Source: an uncultured Eubacteriales bacterium (GTDB lineage: Bacteria > Bacillota > Clostridia > Lachnospirales > Lachnospiraceae). From it: 37,791 nt of DNA. Positions within the stretch are counted from its first letter, which is position 1, and every line of letters begins with the position of its first letter. The position numbers were made by a program, and so were the translations under genes. Where the stretch lies: positions 1 to 37,791 of the forward strand of contig OMXJ01000028.1 in NCBI GenBank assembly GCA_900315015.1. The letters are read 5' to 3'. This document shows, piece after piece, positions 24,507 through 33,931 of the stretch. The notes under the pieces were generated by a model that ran no database searches, was not told the DNA's origin, and saw nothing but the letters and a program-made list of their open reading frames with translations.

Positions 24507-24637
24507 ACAAACGCCTATATTTAAGCATTTGTAAATTTCTGTAAGTAAGAAATTGCTTCAAAAGGCTCATTTAAGCCATTTTCCATTTTTTAACTTATAG
24601 AAACGCTTATATTTAAGCATTTCTAGTCCCTATTATA
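24507..24637 (-). promoter_or_regulatory. Structured leader with two covarying hairpins
   Basis: Two related stem-loops occur in mRNA sense: a 12-bp stem TAGAAATGCTTA-AATA-TAAGCGTTTCTA (24598-24625) and an 11-bp stem ACAAATGCTTA-AATA-TAGGCGTTTGT (24507-24532). They share core and loop, and a G-C pair in one is C-G in the other, so pairing is preserved despite sequence change. Between them lie GGCT...AGCC and AATTTCT...AGAAATT stems. TATAAT at 24632-24637 with a weak -35 (TTAGTG, 24655-24660, 17-nt spacing) would start transcription right before the first hairpin. Confidence 0.55.
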
Positions 24638-24695
24638 TATTTTTATTTCCCTATCACTAAGTTAAAAACAGATCTAATTCTTCTACATATATAAA

Positions 24696-25472
24696 TTATA
24701 CTTCAACATTTATGATTTCATCATCATCATCTTCGCTAGAGGCTGCGCCAGAGGTGTTATTTTCGCCTGAAGTACTACCTGCTAATTTACCTGCTCCTAT
24801 GCCTTCTTCGCCATCAGCAAAGCCGCCCGGGTAGCCTTCAGTTTCTCCAGAAGCATAGCCTTCAGCGGAACTTGAAGGACGCCTCTTATTATTATCAGTT
24901 ACGTCTTCTCCCATGGTCTCTCTTGCCTCTTTTTCAGCCTCTGCCTTTATTGATTCATTTTTTCTCTCATCAATAACAGGAAGGTCTGATAAAGATTTTA
25001 TTCCAAAATTTCTAAGAAAGTTCTCTGTGGTTCCAAAAAGTACAGGGCGTCCCGGTGCCTCTAGTCTTCCTGCTTCGTCAATTAACTCATATTCCTGGAG
25101 CTTATTGATGGCATTATCACTATTAACGCCTCGGATTCTTGTTATTTCAGAACGGGTAACAGGCTGCTTGTAGGCAACTATCGAGAGAACCTCAAGAAGT
25201 GCATTACTTAATACATATCTCTTTGGTACATGAGCTAGCTTTACAAGAAATCTATAAGCGTTTTCATTGGTACACATCTGATAAGAGCCGTCTAGCTCGA
25301 TTATCTGAATTCCTCTATTACTTTCCTTATATTCCTGCTTTAAAGCCTCTGCGGCAGCAATGACATCTTCCTTTTTAGATTCAGTAGCAGTCGCCATTCT
25401 TTCAGCTTCAACTGCACCGCCTAATGTAAATAGCATCGCCTCTACTACAGGCTTTAATTCCTCTGCATTCAT
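24696..25472 (-). CDS. scpB: Segregation and condensation protein B
   Basis: Winged-helix subunit of the SMC-ScpA-ScpB condensin. Core: KPVVEAMLFTLGG at the N-terminus, LSNALLEVLSIVAYKQPVTR, EITRIRGVNSDNAINKL, and GRPVLFGTTENFLRNFGI near residue 150. The final 90 residues or so form a Gly/Ser/Glu/Asp-rich, probably disordered tail ending DDDDEIINVEV, which is longer than usual. Its start lies 27 nt after the scpA stop. Confidence 0.95.
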   Translation of the reverse strand: MNAEELKPVVEAMLFTLGGAVEAERMATATESKKEDVIAAAEALKQEYKESNRGIQIIELDGSYQMCTNENAYRFLVKLAHVPKRYVLSNALLEVLSIVAYKQPVTRSEITRIRGVNSDNAINKLQEYELIDEAGRLEAPGRPVLFGTTENFLRNFGIKSLSDLPVIDERKNESIKAEAEKEARETMGEDVTDNNKRRPSSSAEGYASGETEGYPGGFADGEEGIGAGKLAGSTSGENNTSGAASSEDDDDEIINVEV

Positions 25473-25499
25473 TTATTCAAATTTCCCTTCAATTTCTTT

Positions 25500-26294
25500 T
25501 TAAGCATCTACTACCGTATTATCTGCCATGACAATGTCATCTGCAAGGAATTCAATGTCAAAGTCATCAAAAACGTCCTTTTGCACTACCTTCATTCGTC
25601 CCATCTTCATCAGCTCCAGTACACCTAAAAAGGACACAATGATGTTAAGCTTTGTCGGATGCTTACTTACATACTCTACAAAAGAAAATTTCCTCTTTGT
25701 GAGTGCAAATTTCTGAAGCTCGATCATTTTATCAGAAAGATTGATCTCTTCCTTTTTGATTTCACCGAACTTACTACGTACAGGGTCAATTCTCTCCTCT
25801 GTACGCTTCATCAGCGATATAAATACATCATGAAGCTTTGGAAGCGTAAGTCCTTCAAGGAGCTTACTTACATCCACCTTTTCTTCATAATTTTCTACCT
25901 CAGGTGGAAGTGTGCTGCCCTTAAATAAAACAAGACTTGCTTCATCATGCTTCTCTCTTAATTCTTCTGAAACATACTTGCACATCTTATATTCAATAAG
26001 ACGCTCAACAAGCTCGGCTCTAGGGTCGATTTCATCGCCCTGTTCATCCTTTTGCTTAGGAAGAAGCATTCTTGATTTAAGCTTGATAAGATAGGCTGCC
26101 ATCACGAGAAATTCACTCGTGATTTCCATGTTCATTTCCTCCATGCTGTGCAGATAATTCATGTACTGCTCTGTCAGCTGGGCAACAGGAATGTCATAGA
26201 TTGAGATCTTTTCCTTATCAATAAGATGAAGAAGCAGATCCATAGGGCCTTCGAATTTTTCAAGCTTAAAGGTAACATTATTCAAATCATCCAT
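25500..26294 (-). CDS. scpA: Segregation and condensation protein A
   Basis: Kleisin subunit that bridges the SMC heads. The 264-aa protein starts with FKLEKFEGPMDLLLHLIDKE (the ScpA signature), followed by the helical middle (EFLVMAAYLIKLKSRMLLP) and a C-terminal winged helix (VSFLGVLELMKMGRMKVVQ). AGG stands 8 nt before the ATG. Adjacent scpB completes the complex; smc is not in the window. Confidence 0.95.
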   Translation of the reverse strand: MDDLNNVTFKLEKFEGPMDLLLHLIDKEKISIYDIPVAQLTEQYMNYLHSMEEMNMEITSEFLVMAAYLIKLKSRMLLPKQKDEQGDEIDPRAELVERLIEYKMCKYVSEELREKHDEASLVLFKGSTLPPEVENYEEKVDVSKLLEGLTLPKLHDVFISLMKRTEERIDPVRSKFGEIKKEEINLSDKMIELQKFALTKRKFSFVEYVSKHPTKLNIIVSFLGVLELMKMGRMKVVQKDVFDDFDIEFLADDIVMADNTVVDA

Positions 26295-26403
26295 CTTTTT
26301 TACCTATATTCTGAATTACTTTAAGCTCCAACTCGCCGCTTTCTTTGCAGCTGTAAAAGCTTAATGTTTAACTTTAATAGATCCTTATGTTTAATCCATT
26401 TAA

Positions 26404-27219
26404 TTAGTCTCTATATTCCTTATGAGCAAGGAAAAGAGTTCCTTCCTCATTTCCATCTGCAAGGCGTAGAATAACTCCAACGTCACTAGCATTAGCTATA
26501 ACCATATCACAGCCAGCACCAGTTGCAATTCTTGCTGCATTAAGCTTTGTTGTCATGCCGCCTGTTCCAAAATCACTTCCAGCTCCGCCTGCCATTGCAT
26601 CAATTTTTTCATCTACTGCCTCAACCACGCGGATAAGCTCAGCATCTTCATTCTTATGAGGATCCTTATTGTAGAGACCATCAATGTCTGATAACAGAAT
26701 AAGAAGATCTGAATCTGTAAGCTTTGCGATTTCAGCTGATAAAGTATCATTATCACCGAAATCGATTTCATCTGTAGCTATGGTGTCATTTTCATTTACT
26801 ATAGGAATAACTCCAAGCTTTAAGAGCTCATCAAAGGTATTGGTCGCATTAACTAAAGATTCCGGATTAGTGAAGGTGAACTTAGTTAAAAGCACCTGTG
26901 CTGCAACCTGATTATATTCTGCAAAGAGCTTTTGATAAAACATCATAAGCCTTGCCTGTCCTACGGCAGCAGTTGCCTGCTTCATGGCCTTCGTCTTTAC
27001 GTCATGCCTTGAAAGATTAAGAGCCTTTCTTCCTGCAGCCATGGCACCTGAAGAAACTAATATTACATTTTTGCCTCTATTTTTGAGGTCTGTAAGGTTT
27101 CTTACAAGCTTTTCCATTTTTTCAAAATTTACATCACCGGTCTCTTCATGCATAAGTGATGAGGAACCGATTTTAACAACTATTCTATCTTTTTTCTTTA
27201 AAGCTTCAAACGCATTCAT
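26404..27219 (-). CDS. proB: Glutamate 5-kinase, single-domain form
   Basis: First step of proline synthesis: phosphorylates glutamate. The 271-aa protein is an amino-acid-kinase fold with RIVVKIGSSSL, VILVSSGAMAAG, PIVNENDTIATDEIDFGDND and GTGGMTTKLNAARIA. It lacks the C-terminal PUA domain of the roughly 367-aa E. coli-type enzyme. I start at the ATG at 27219; the longer form would use TTG. proA is not in the window. It lies just after the FAD oxidoreductase gene. Confidence 0.95.
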   Translation of the reverse strand: MNAFEALKKKDRIVVKIGSSSLMHEETGDVNFEKMEKLVRNLTDLKNRGKNVILVSSGAMAAGRKALNLSRHDVKTKAMKQATAAVGQARLMMFYQKLFAEYNQVAAQVLLTKFTFTNPESLVNATNTFDELLKLGVIPIVNENDTIATDEIDFGDNDTLSAEIAKLTDSDLLILLSDIDGLYNKDPHKNEDAELIRVVEAVDEKIDAMAGGAGSDFGTGGMTTKLNAARIATGAGCDMVIANASDVGVILRLADGNEEGTLFLAHKEYRD

Positions 27220-27258
27220 TTTTTCTTTTCTCTTTTCTATTATCAATTCTCTAAAATA

Positions 27259-28989
27259 TTACAAAAGCAATTTTTTAATAACAGCCTCTGCGACCTTCAT
27301 TCCGTCAACTGCACTGCTGGTAATTCCGCCTGCATAGCCTGCGCCCTCACCGGCAGGGAAAATTCCAAGGATATTTGCCTGCATGTCATCATTTCTATTT
27401 ATTCTGACAGGTGATGAGGTTCTCATCTCGATGCCTGATAGCAGAGCATCATAAGAAGCATAACCTTTAATCTTACTATCAAAGCTATCTATTCCTTCCT
27501 TTAAAAGCTCGCATATCCAGGCAGGAAGAAGCTTATTCAGATCATAAAAACCGCTTTCTCCGTTATGAGCTGGCTTTACCTTTCCATATTCCTTACTTAC
27601 TACGTTTTTCTTAAAATCTCCGTAGAGCTGAACCGGAATTTTTCCAGAAAGAGCATCGTAAGCACTCTTTTCAAGACTTCTTTGGAATTCTACACCAGCT
27701 AGCACATTTTCATTATCGCCCTTATTATAATCCTCAGGCCTAATTGTAACAACAACTGCGCTATTTGCATTCCTTCCATCTCTTTTATAATCACTCATTC
27801 CATTTACCGTAAGGTGTCCCGGCTCTGAAGATGCATTAACAACATAGCCTCCCGGGCACATACAGAAGGAATAAACGCCTCTTGTAACGCCGTCTTTTAC
27901 AGTATTGTAAGTAAGCTTATAATCTGCCGGCGGTAAAAATTCAGGATGACCATTATACTGATTTTCATTTATCATGCTCTGTAAATGCTCAGCTCTCACG
28001 CCTATGGCAAAGGCCTTCTGCTGCATGCTGATATTTGTCTTACTTAGCATTTCATATGTATCTCTGCTGCTATGACCTGTTGCAAGCACTAAAAGAGAAC
28101 AAGGAATTTCATCCTCTTCTCCTTCATTATCTCTTACTACAATATAATCCAGCTTTTCAGCGCCTTTTTCATCTTTAACTGTGGCTAATGAAATGAGAGT
28201 AGTTTCAAACATGAACTCTCCGCCCATTTTTATTATATCTTCACGGATATTTTTAATTACGCCTGGTAGCATATCAGTCCCGATATGTGGCTTTGATAGA
28301 TAAAGAATATCCTCCGGAGCGCCATGGCTTTGAAATATCTTAAGAACCTCTCTGACCCTTCCTGTCGGATCCTTTGTCGTGGTATTTAGCTTTCCATCTG
28401 AGAAGGTACCTGCACCGCCCTCACCAAACTGAATATTTGTATTAGGATCAAGCTTTCCGGTAGCAAAGAATTCATCTACGCTCTTTCTTCTTCCTTCTAC
28501 ATCTTTTCCTCTCTCTATTACAACAGGCTTAAGGCCGGCTCTAGCAAGATAATAAGCGCAGAATAGCCCTGCCGGACCGCTTCCGCAGACAATAGGTCTC
28601 TCCCCCGCCTTCGCAAAATACTTTACGGCGCCGAACTTAACCTCCGGTGAATTTACCAGCTTTTCAGTCTCGCTGATTTTTTCCTCGTATTTATTTAAAG
28701 TAAGCTTATCCTTTTTAAGAGCATAGAACAGATTACTTCCCCGATCTGTACTTTCTCTTAACAGCTTATTTTCACTCCTAGCTCCAAAAACAACGGAGTA
28801 AATTATCTTAACACCGCTGCCATGCTGGTTTCTAGCATCAATAGACTTTTTTAATATTGAAAATGAAGTCAGCTCCTTTTCACTTTCAATATTCATAAGC
28901 TTCATTACTCTAACCTTTAGCTTCATTTTTTCATCTGCAGCAGTAACTGCAAATGACGGCTTTAATTTCAATCCATCAATTCTTAACAT
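27259..28989 (-). CDS. FAD-dependent oxidoreductase, COG2509-type
   Basis: Widespread but poorly characterised flavoprotein of Firmicutes and Bacteroidetes, 576 aa. A distinct N-terminal domain (1-115) precedes the dinucleotide-binding motif CGSGPAGLFCAYYLARAG (GxGxxG at 136-141). Further signatures are FGEGGAGTFSDGKLNT, FAIGVRAEH, YSFCMCPGG and the C-terminal GIFPAGEGAGYAGGITSSAVDG, which closes the FAD site. AAAGGA lies 5 nt before the ATG. Upstream is another FAD enzyme. The substrate is unknown. Confidence 0.85.
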   Translation of the reverse strand: MLRIDGLKLKPSFAVTAADEKMKLKVRVMKLMNIESEKELTSFSILKKSIDARNQHGSGVKIIYSVVFGARSENKLLRESTDRGSNLFYALKKDKLTLNKYEEKISETEKLVNSPEVKFGAVKYFAKAGERPIVCGSGPAGLFCAYYLARAGLKPVVIERGKDVEGRRKSVDEFFATGKLDPNTNIQFGEGGAGTFSDGKLNTTTKDPTGRVREVLKIFQSHGAPEDILYLSKPHIGTDMLPGVIKNIREDIIKMGGEFMFETTLISLATVKDEKGAEKLDYIVVRDNEGEEDEIPCSLLVLATGHSSRDTYEMLSKTNISMQQKAFAIGVRAEHLQSMINENQYNGHPEFLPPADYKLTYNTVKDGVTRGVYSFCMCPGGYVVNASSEPGHLTVNGMSDYKRDGRNANSAVVVTIRPEDYNKGDNENVLAGVEFQRSLEKSAYDALSGKIPVQLYGDFKKNVVSKEYGKVKPAHNGESGFYDLNKLLPAWICELLKEGIDSFDSKIKGYASYDALLSGIEMRTSSPVRINRNDDMQANILGIFPAGEGAGYAGGITSSAVDGMKVAEAVIKKLLL

Positions 28990-29077
28990 AAAAATCCTTT
29001 ATTTACTATCTCGATTTCCAAAATCTGTAAACCTTATTTATCATAATCCATCAAAACTTTAAGCCTGGCATTTAAGA

Positions 29078-30442
29078 TTAATTATCATGTAGACTAGCTT
29101 CTGCAGCCGAGCCGGCTATAAAACCGCTCTCTAAAGCAAAGGTTATATTATAACCTCCGCATTTTCCATCTAGATCTAAAAGCTCACCTGCAGCATAAGC
29201 TCCCTTTATTTTCTTTAATTCAAAGCTATCAGGGTCTGTTTCAGATAGATCAATTCCTCCGGTTGTTACCTGAGAATCTTCATAGCCTCTCGTATTAATA
29301 ACCTTAAAGGTCATATTTTTAATTAACGAGGCCGCGATAACTGCATTTTCCTCATTGATTTTTCCTTTAATACCCCCTTTAAGCTCGATAAGCTCAGCGA
29401 TCTTATCATTCACAATGCCGCAAAGAGCAATACTTAACTTATCTCCAACATGTGTAAGGAGATGTATCAAAATATCCTTTTCACTTAAGTCCTCAGCAAA
29501 GTCGACCTCAAGTTCAAGCTCATTATAAAAAGCCTTGCCTTCTTCTATTTTTAATGCATTATATAGAGCCTCAGAAGCAAATCTTGAAACTGACATTACA
29601 GGAAGCCCTGAGACAGAGCACTTTCTCTCACCAGATATTACATTTTCTGTAAAAACAATTTCACCGCTATCAGAGCTTAAAAGCTCCTTTTCTGCATCTT
29701 CCTTAATTCCAAATAAACTTACTCTGGCAAAAGCTCTTGCTCCCTTTATCAAATCACTATTAGCTTCATCTAGAATGAGTCCGCATAAAGCAGGAAGCTG
29801 CTTATTAAATTTAATGCCCTCAGATAACCCAAGTATTACGGAATTAATGCTTCCATCAGAGCCGGAATTTGCAGCAGCTTTGCCGCCGCAGGCAAAAATC
29901 ACTCTTTTAGCCTTTATTACCGCTTCTTCTGATACCATTTTTTTATTCTTTTTATTATTAGATGAGGTGAGTACTGTAATTATAAACTCACCTGCCTCAT
30001 CTTTTTTTGCCTTAATTACCTTGCTATTTAAAAGAGTCTTTATCCCTTGCTTAAAAACAGCATAGTCAAGTGCTCTTACAACAGATACCGCCTGATTAGA
30101 GGCAGGATAATAATACCCCTTTATGTTCCTTGAAAAAACGCCAATGTTTCTCATAAAATCAAGGACAAAATCACTACCCATTCTCTCATAAAATAAATCC
30201 GCTACATCCTTAAAGCTTCCTCTATAAGCATCCTCTTCCAGGCCATCATGCGCAAAATTGCACCTTCCATTTCCTGTCATTAAAAGCTTCTTACCGATCT
30301 CAGCATTAGAATCAACCAGCAATACTTCGCGCCTCCTGTTACCTTCTTCAAATGTGCTGATATTTTCGGTACTAGCTGAAATGGCAGCAGCAATTCCTGC
30401 CGGCCCTGCTCCAATTACGCAAATATCTGTCTTTATCTCCAT
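29078..30442 (-). CDS. HI0933/YhiN-family flavoprotein (NAD(P)/FAD oxidoreductase)
   Basis: A 454-aa flavoprotein with the N-terminal Rossmann motif DICVIGAGPAGIAAAIS, SNAEIGKKLLMTGNGRCNFAH (family signature) and the C-terminal GAYAAGELLDLDGKCGGYNITFALESG. The family includes BaiN, reported to reduce bile-acid intermediates, but most members have no known substrate. AAAGG lies 5 nt before the ATG, and the gene starts 8 nt after the flippase stop, so it is surely co-transcribed. Confidence 0.87.
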   Translation of the reverse strand: MEIKTDICVIGAGPAGIAAAISASTENISTFEEGNRRREVLLVDSNAEIGKKLLMTGNGRCNFAHDGLEEDAYRGSFKDVADLFYERMGSDFVLDFMRNIGVFSRNIKGYYYPASNQAVSVVRALDYAVFKQGIKTLLNSKVIKAKKDEAGEFIITVLTSSNNKKNKKMVSEEAVIKAKRVIFACGGKAAANSGSDGSINSVILGLSEGIKFNKQLPALCGLILDEANSDLIKGARAFARVSLFGIKEDAEKELLSSDSGEIVFTENVISGERKCSVSGLPVMSVSRFASEALYNALKIEEGKAFYNELELEVDFAEDLSEKDILIHLLTHVGDKLSIALCGIVNDKIAELIELKGGIKGKINEENAVIAASLIKNMTFKVINTRGYEDSQVTTGGIDLSETDPDSFELKKIKGAYAAGELLDLDGKCGGYNITFALESGFIAGSAAEASLHDN

Positions 30443-30450
30443 ATCAACCT

Positions 30451-32094
30451 TTAGTTCTTTAATAATCGAATTCTTTTAAATAATACCGCTACCTTTCTTC
30501 CTCCAGGGAATGCCTTTAGCTCACTTTCATTTACACCGCCAAGAAATACCATGAGCAATAAATAAACAACTACCGAAATCATTACCGAAAGAAGAACCGC
30601 AATAATATTAGTGATTGTTCTAAAACCAAGAATATTTATGACTCCAGAATAAACCAGATAAGTCACAATTCCCATTCCGCAGGCACTGCCAAGCGGAACC
30701 AGGAAAGTAGTAAGAAATTCCTGTCTATAATGTGCATGCTTTCTTACATAGTAAGCATTCATGATACATACAGTAAGTGCATAGGTGATATTACCTATTA
30801 CAAGTCCGCTTACACCAAGATCAAATACATTTAAAAGAAGTAAAAGTATAATGACATGAAGAACAAGCGATACAAACGCATTATGAACCGGAACGAACAT
30901 TCTATCAATTCCCTGAAGAATACCATTAGTAATCGTTGAATAAGCAAAGAAAACAATGGCCATGCTTCCAAGCATAAGAGCCTTGGAACTTAACTCAATT
31001 TCAGTTCCAGGGTAAAGAAGCTGAATAATAGGCTTAGCAAGCACACACATTCCTATTGCACAAGGAATGGCAATTATCATGTTAAACTTTATGCCTGCTG
31101 CAATCTTATCCTTTTCAGACTGATAATTCTTCGCTGCATGCACTGCTGAAAGTTCTGGAACTATTGAAGTACCAAGTGCTGTAGCAATGGCAACAGGAAG
31201 ATTGGTAAGCTGCCTATATTTATTTGAATAAATACCCCAGTTAAAATAGGTCTTTGAGGACTCGCCAATTTTATCCATAAATCTCGCATAAATTGTATTA
31301 TCTACAATACCAGAAGCCTGATAAACAGTCTGACTTAATATTACCGGAATGACTGTTATGCAAAATACACCAAGAAAAGACATAAAATCTTCGCTTTTCC
31401 TGCTTCTATCCTCGTGCAGCCTTTTATGTATGGCCTTTCTATTCATCATGTAAATAATGATAAGAATAACAAAGCCGGCAATAGCACCGCTAAGTGAGCC
31501 GAGCGTTCCACCTGCAGCTCCCCAGCTTTCAGGAGTAGCTGCTGCATTATGCTCTCTCATAAGAAGGTAAGATGCAAAAACGCTGACAAAAGCATTTATT
31601 ACCTGCTCAACAAGCTGAGAAACAGCTGTCGGTACCATAGTTCTCATTCCCTGGAAATAACCACGGAATACACCCATTATGGCAAATACAAAAATGGTCG
31701 GCGCAAGCACCTTAACAGGTCTTGCAACCTCCATATCACCAGTTATTTTTCCCCATACCGTACTAAAGAAAAATACAAAAAGGCTGGCTATGATTCCAAC
31801 TACAAAAGCAATGAAAAATGAACGCCTGAATACATTATGTGCATTTTTAGCCTCATCCTTTGAAAGCCTTGCAGAAACAAGCTTAGATACGCCAACTGGT
31901 ATGCTATAGGAGGATATGAGAAGTGCTATGTTATAAAGCTCGTATGCCGAGCTATAATAGCCCATTCCCTTATCTCCTATCATATTGGTCATTGGGATCT
32001 TATATAGCATTCCAATAAACCTTGAAACTATAGAAGCTATCGCAAGTATCGATCCTTGGATCAAGAACCTGCTATCTTTCTTCTGATTGCTCAT
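30451..32094 (-). CDS. MurJ/SpoVB-like lipid flippase
   Basis: A 547-aa membrane protein with about 14 hydrophobic segments, member of the MOP superfamily. The N-terminal GSILAIASIVSRFIGMLYKI with MGYYSSAYELYNIALLISSY and FRGYFQGMRTMVPTAVSQ are typical of YtgP/SpoVB, for which lipid II flipping has been shown in Bacillus (YtgP = MurJ). Likely the housekeeping peptidoglycan flippase, distinct from the island's Wzx. AGGGGT lies 10 nt before the ATG. Confidence 0.87.
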   Translation of the reverse strand: MSNQKKDSRFLIQGSILAIASIVSRFIGMLYKIPMTNMIGDKGMGYYSSAYELYNIALLISSYSIPVGVSKLVSARLSKDEAKNAHNVFRRSFFIAFVVGIIASLFVFFFSTVWGKITGDMEVARPVKVLAPTIFVFAIMGVFRGYFQGMRTMVPTAVSQLVEQVINAFVSVFASYLLMREHNAAATPESWGAAGGTLGSLSGAIAGFVILIIIYMMNRKAIHKRLHEDRSRKSEDFMSFLGVFCITVIPVILSQTVYQASGIVDNTIYARFMDKIGESSKTYFNWGIYSNKYRQLTNLPVAIATALGTSIVPELSAVHAAKNYQSEKDKIAAGIKFNMIIAIPCAIGMCVLAKPIIQLLYPGTEIELSSKALMLGSMAIVFFAYSTITNGILQGIDRMFVPVHNAFVSLVLHVIILLLLLNVFDLGVSGLVIGNITYALTVCIMNAYYVRKHAHYRQEFLTTFLVPLGSACGMGIVTYLVYSGVINILGFRTITNIIAVLLSVMISVVVYLLLMVFLGGVNESELKAFPGGRKVAVLFKRIRLLKN

Positions 32095-32133
32095 TAATTG
32101 TGATACCCCTAACCTTAAAAAAATTTTCCGTAA

Positions 32134-33324
32134 TTACTCTGGAATGCTCTCACTGATTGTAAGATACTTAGTTCTGCTTGTAGGATATACTGCAATAAAG
32201 GTCTTTCCTGTATTAAGCTTTAAAAGCTCGCCCTTTTCATCAAAGAACTGCATTGTCTTTGCACTTTCTGACTTTTTCCAGGTGATATTGATACATTCAC
32301 CGCCGCTAAGAAGATAGCCCTCACCGGTTGCCTCTTCAAAGTCGATGGTCTGATAACCATTCTTATCCTTATTGCGTTCCTTTACAAGCTCGATAATTAC
32401 ATTAGTAAATTCAAGCTGCTTCTTTGTGTTGTAATCGATATGAGGACCGCCCATCTGGAAACGCTTGTAGGTCTTAGTGGTCTCGTCATATTCAAAATAC
32501 GGGAAATGTGAATCCGAAAATCCCATCTTAGTATATTTAGCCGCCTTAGCGCTTTCCTTATAAACATCAGAAAGCTTTGTTTCTTCCTCGTAGAAATCAA
32601 AATGAGGAGTATAATTTTCCTTAATTGTAGTTCTAAAACCGCTCTTAGCGATAGAATCCTCAAGACCGCTAAGTGTTGCGAAAGCGTTATGAGGTGCCTT
32701 TATGTTTTTATCTCTGTAAAATGCAGAACCACCTGCACCGTACATTCCAGAAAGGTGATTTAAGCCGATTGCTGTAAACTTCTTTGTTGCATAGGTTGTC
32801 TCGCCAAAATGAATAAAAATTGCATCATATTCATCAGCAATACTTGCGAAATAATGTCTAGCACTTCTTGCTGAACCGATTCTTCCCTCGGATTCCTTCT
32901 CAAAGGTAGTGATGATGCCCATAAGTCTTGTAATGCCGCCCTCTGCAAGTATCTCATAGAGAATATCTGAAGAACCTACGCCGCTCTGAGGATTTGCGAA
33001 CTTTATGTTATTGAACATAAAAGCCATAGGTCTTTTATTTGCTAATTCTTCTGAAATCCACTCACCTGTAAGAGCGCTTCTTACTTCGCCCTCGTGAGAA
33101 ACATCTGCTGTAGTAGTTGTAGTGGTAGTGGTAGTTGTTGTAGTTGTTTGTGTGGTCGTCTGAGTAGTTGTTGAGATTCCTGTAGTTGTTGATGCATCCG
33201 TCTGTGTTGATGAAGTTGTAGTAACCTCCTTTTTCTTGCCACAGCCCACTAAACATAAAACTATTAAAACTATTAATGGTAAAACTAATAACACCCTTTT
33301 ATTATTTGATTTAACTGTACACAT
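32134..33324 (-). CDS. DUF3048 (YerB-like) lipoprotein
   Basis: A 396-aa surface lipoprotein: short basic N-terminus, hydrophobic stretch and lipobox LVGC with Cys28, then a Thr-rich tract (about 35-72) that probably spans the wall, then a DUF3048 domain (GEVRSALTGEW, RPMAFMFNN, SDILYEILAEGGITRLM, GRIGSARSARHYF, APHNAF). YerB-like proteins are membrane-anchored; their biochemical role is unknown to me. It sits between ybeY and the MurJ-like flippase, which would suit an envelope function. The Thr tract is encoded by trinucleotide repeats and may vary in length. Confidence 0.9.
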   Translation of the reverse strand: MCTVKSNNKRVLLVLPLIVLIVLCLVGCGKKKEVTTTSSTQTDASTTTGISTTTQTTTQTTTTTTTTTTTTTADVSHEGEVRSALTGEWISEELANKRPMAFMFNNIKFANPQSGVGSSDILYEILAEGGITRLMGIITTFEKESEGRIGSARSARHYFASIADEYDAIFIHFGETTYATKKFTAIGLNHLSGMYGAGGSAFYRDKNIKAPHNAFATLSGLEDSIAKSGFRTTIKENYTPHFDFYEEETKLSDVYKESAKAAKYTKMGFSDSHFPYFEYDETTKTYKRFQMGGPHIDYNTKKQLEFTNVIIELVKERNKDKNGYQTIDFEEATGEGYLLSGGECINITWKKSESAKTMQFFDEKGELLKLNTGKTFIAVYPTSRTKYLTISESIPE

Positions 33325-33371
33325 GAAAACATCTGCTCCCTGTCTTTTTTTATTAATTCTTTTTTGCAGAA

Positions 33372-33917
33372 TTATTCTGCATCTCTAGTAAGGCCGATGT
33401 TATTTAATATAGCATCCTGTCTTTTTTCCATTTCAGCACGTTCTTCTTCATCAATGTGGTCATAACCAAAAAGATGAAGCATGCTATGAGCTATAAGAAA
33501 ACCCAGCTCTCTTTTTTCTGAATGTCCATATTCCTTTGCCTGACTTCTTACTCTCATGACATTTATAACAATATCACCAAGCATAAGGCAGCCTGTATCA
33601 GGATCAAAATATTCAGAATTTCCCATTTCCTCCTCTTCATCAGCAATAATTGAAAAATCAGCCGGTGAATCGAAGTATATTGCCGGAAATGATAGCACAT
33701 CAGTTGTACTATCGATCTGTCTGTACTGCATGTTAAGCTCATGAACTGCTTCCTCATCGGTAATAAGCACATTAACCTCTGAATCATAAGGACATTTTTC
33801 AAAATCACACGCAGCCTCTACTACCTTTTCGATAAGCTCCTTCATCTCAAAAGAAAAAGGCTCTTCATTAAAGGTATCCTTATATTCATTTTCGATTGAA
33901 ACCTGTACCTTAGCCAT
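33372..33917 (-). CDS. ybeY: Endoribonuclease / rRNA maturation factor YbeY
   Basis: Zn-dependent RNase needed for 16S rRNA 3'-end maturation and ribosome quality control. The metal motif H-x3-H-x5-H is complete: His144, His148, His154 in AHSMLHLFGYDHIDEEE. YRQIDSTTDVLSFPA is also diagnostic. 181 aa. GGAGG stands 4 nt before the ATG, and the gene starts 14 nt after the phoH stop: the usual phoH-ybeY pair. Confidence 0.96.
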   Translation of the reverse strand: MAKVQVSIENEYKDTFNEEPFSFEMKELIEKVVEAACDFEKCPYDSEVNVLITDEEAVHELNMQYRQIDSTTDVLSFPAIYFDSPADFSIIADEEEEMGNSEYFDPDTGCLMLGDIVINVMRVRSQAKEYGHSEKRELGFLIAHSMLHLFGYDHIDEEERAEMEKRQDAILNNIGLTRDAE

Positions 33918-33931
33918 ACAGCCTCCATTTC

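Noticed and set aside
24507-24637. THF riboswitch before the folate gene
   Set aside because: The twin AT-rich hairpins do not show the conserved junction sequences of the known THF riboswitch class.
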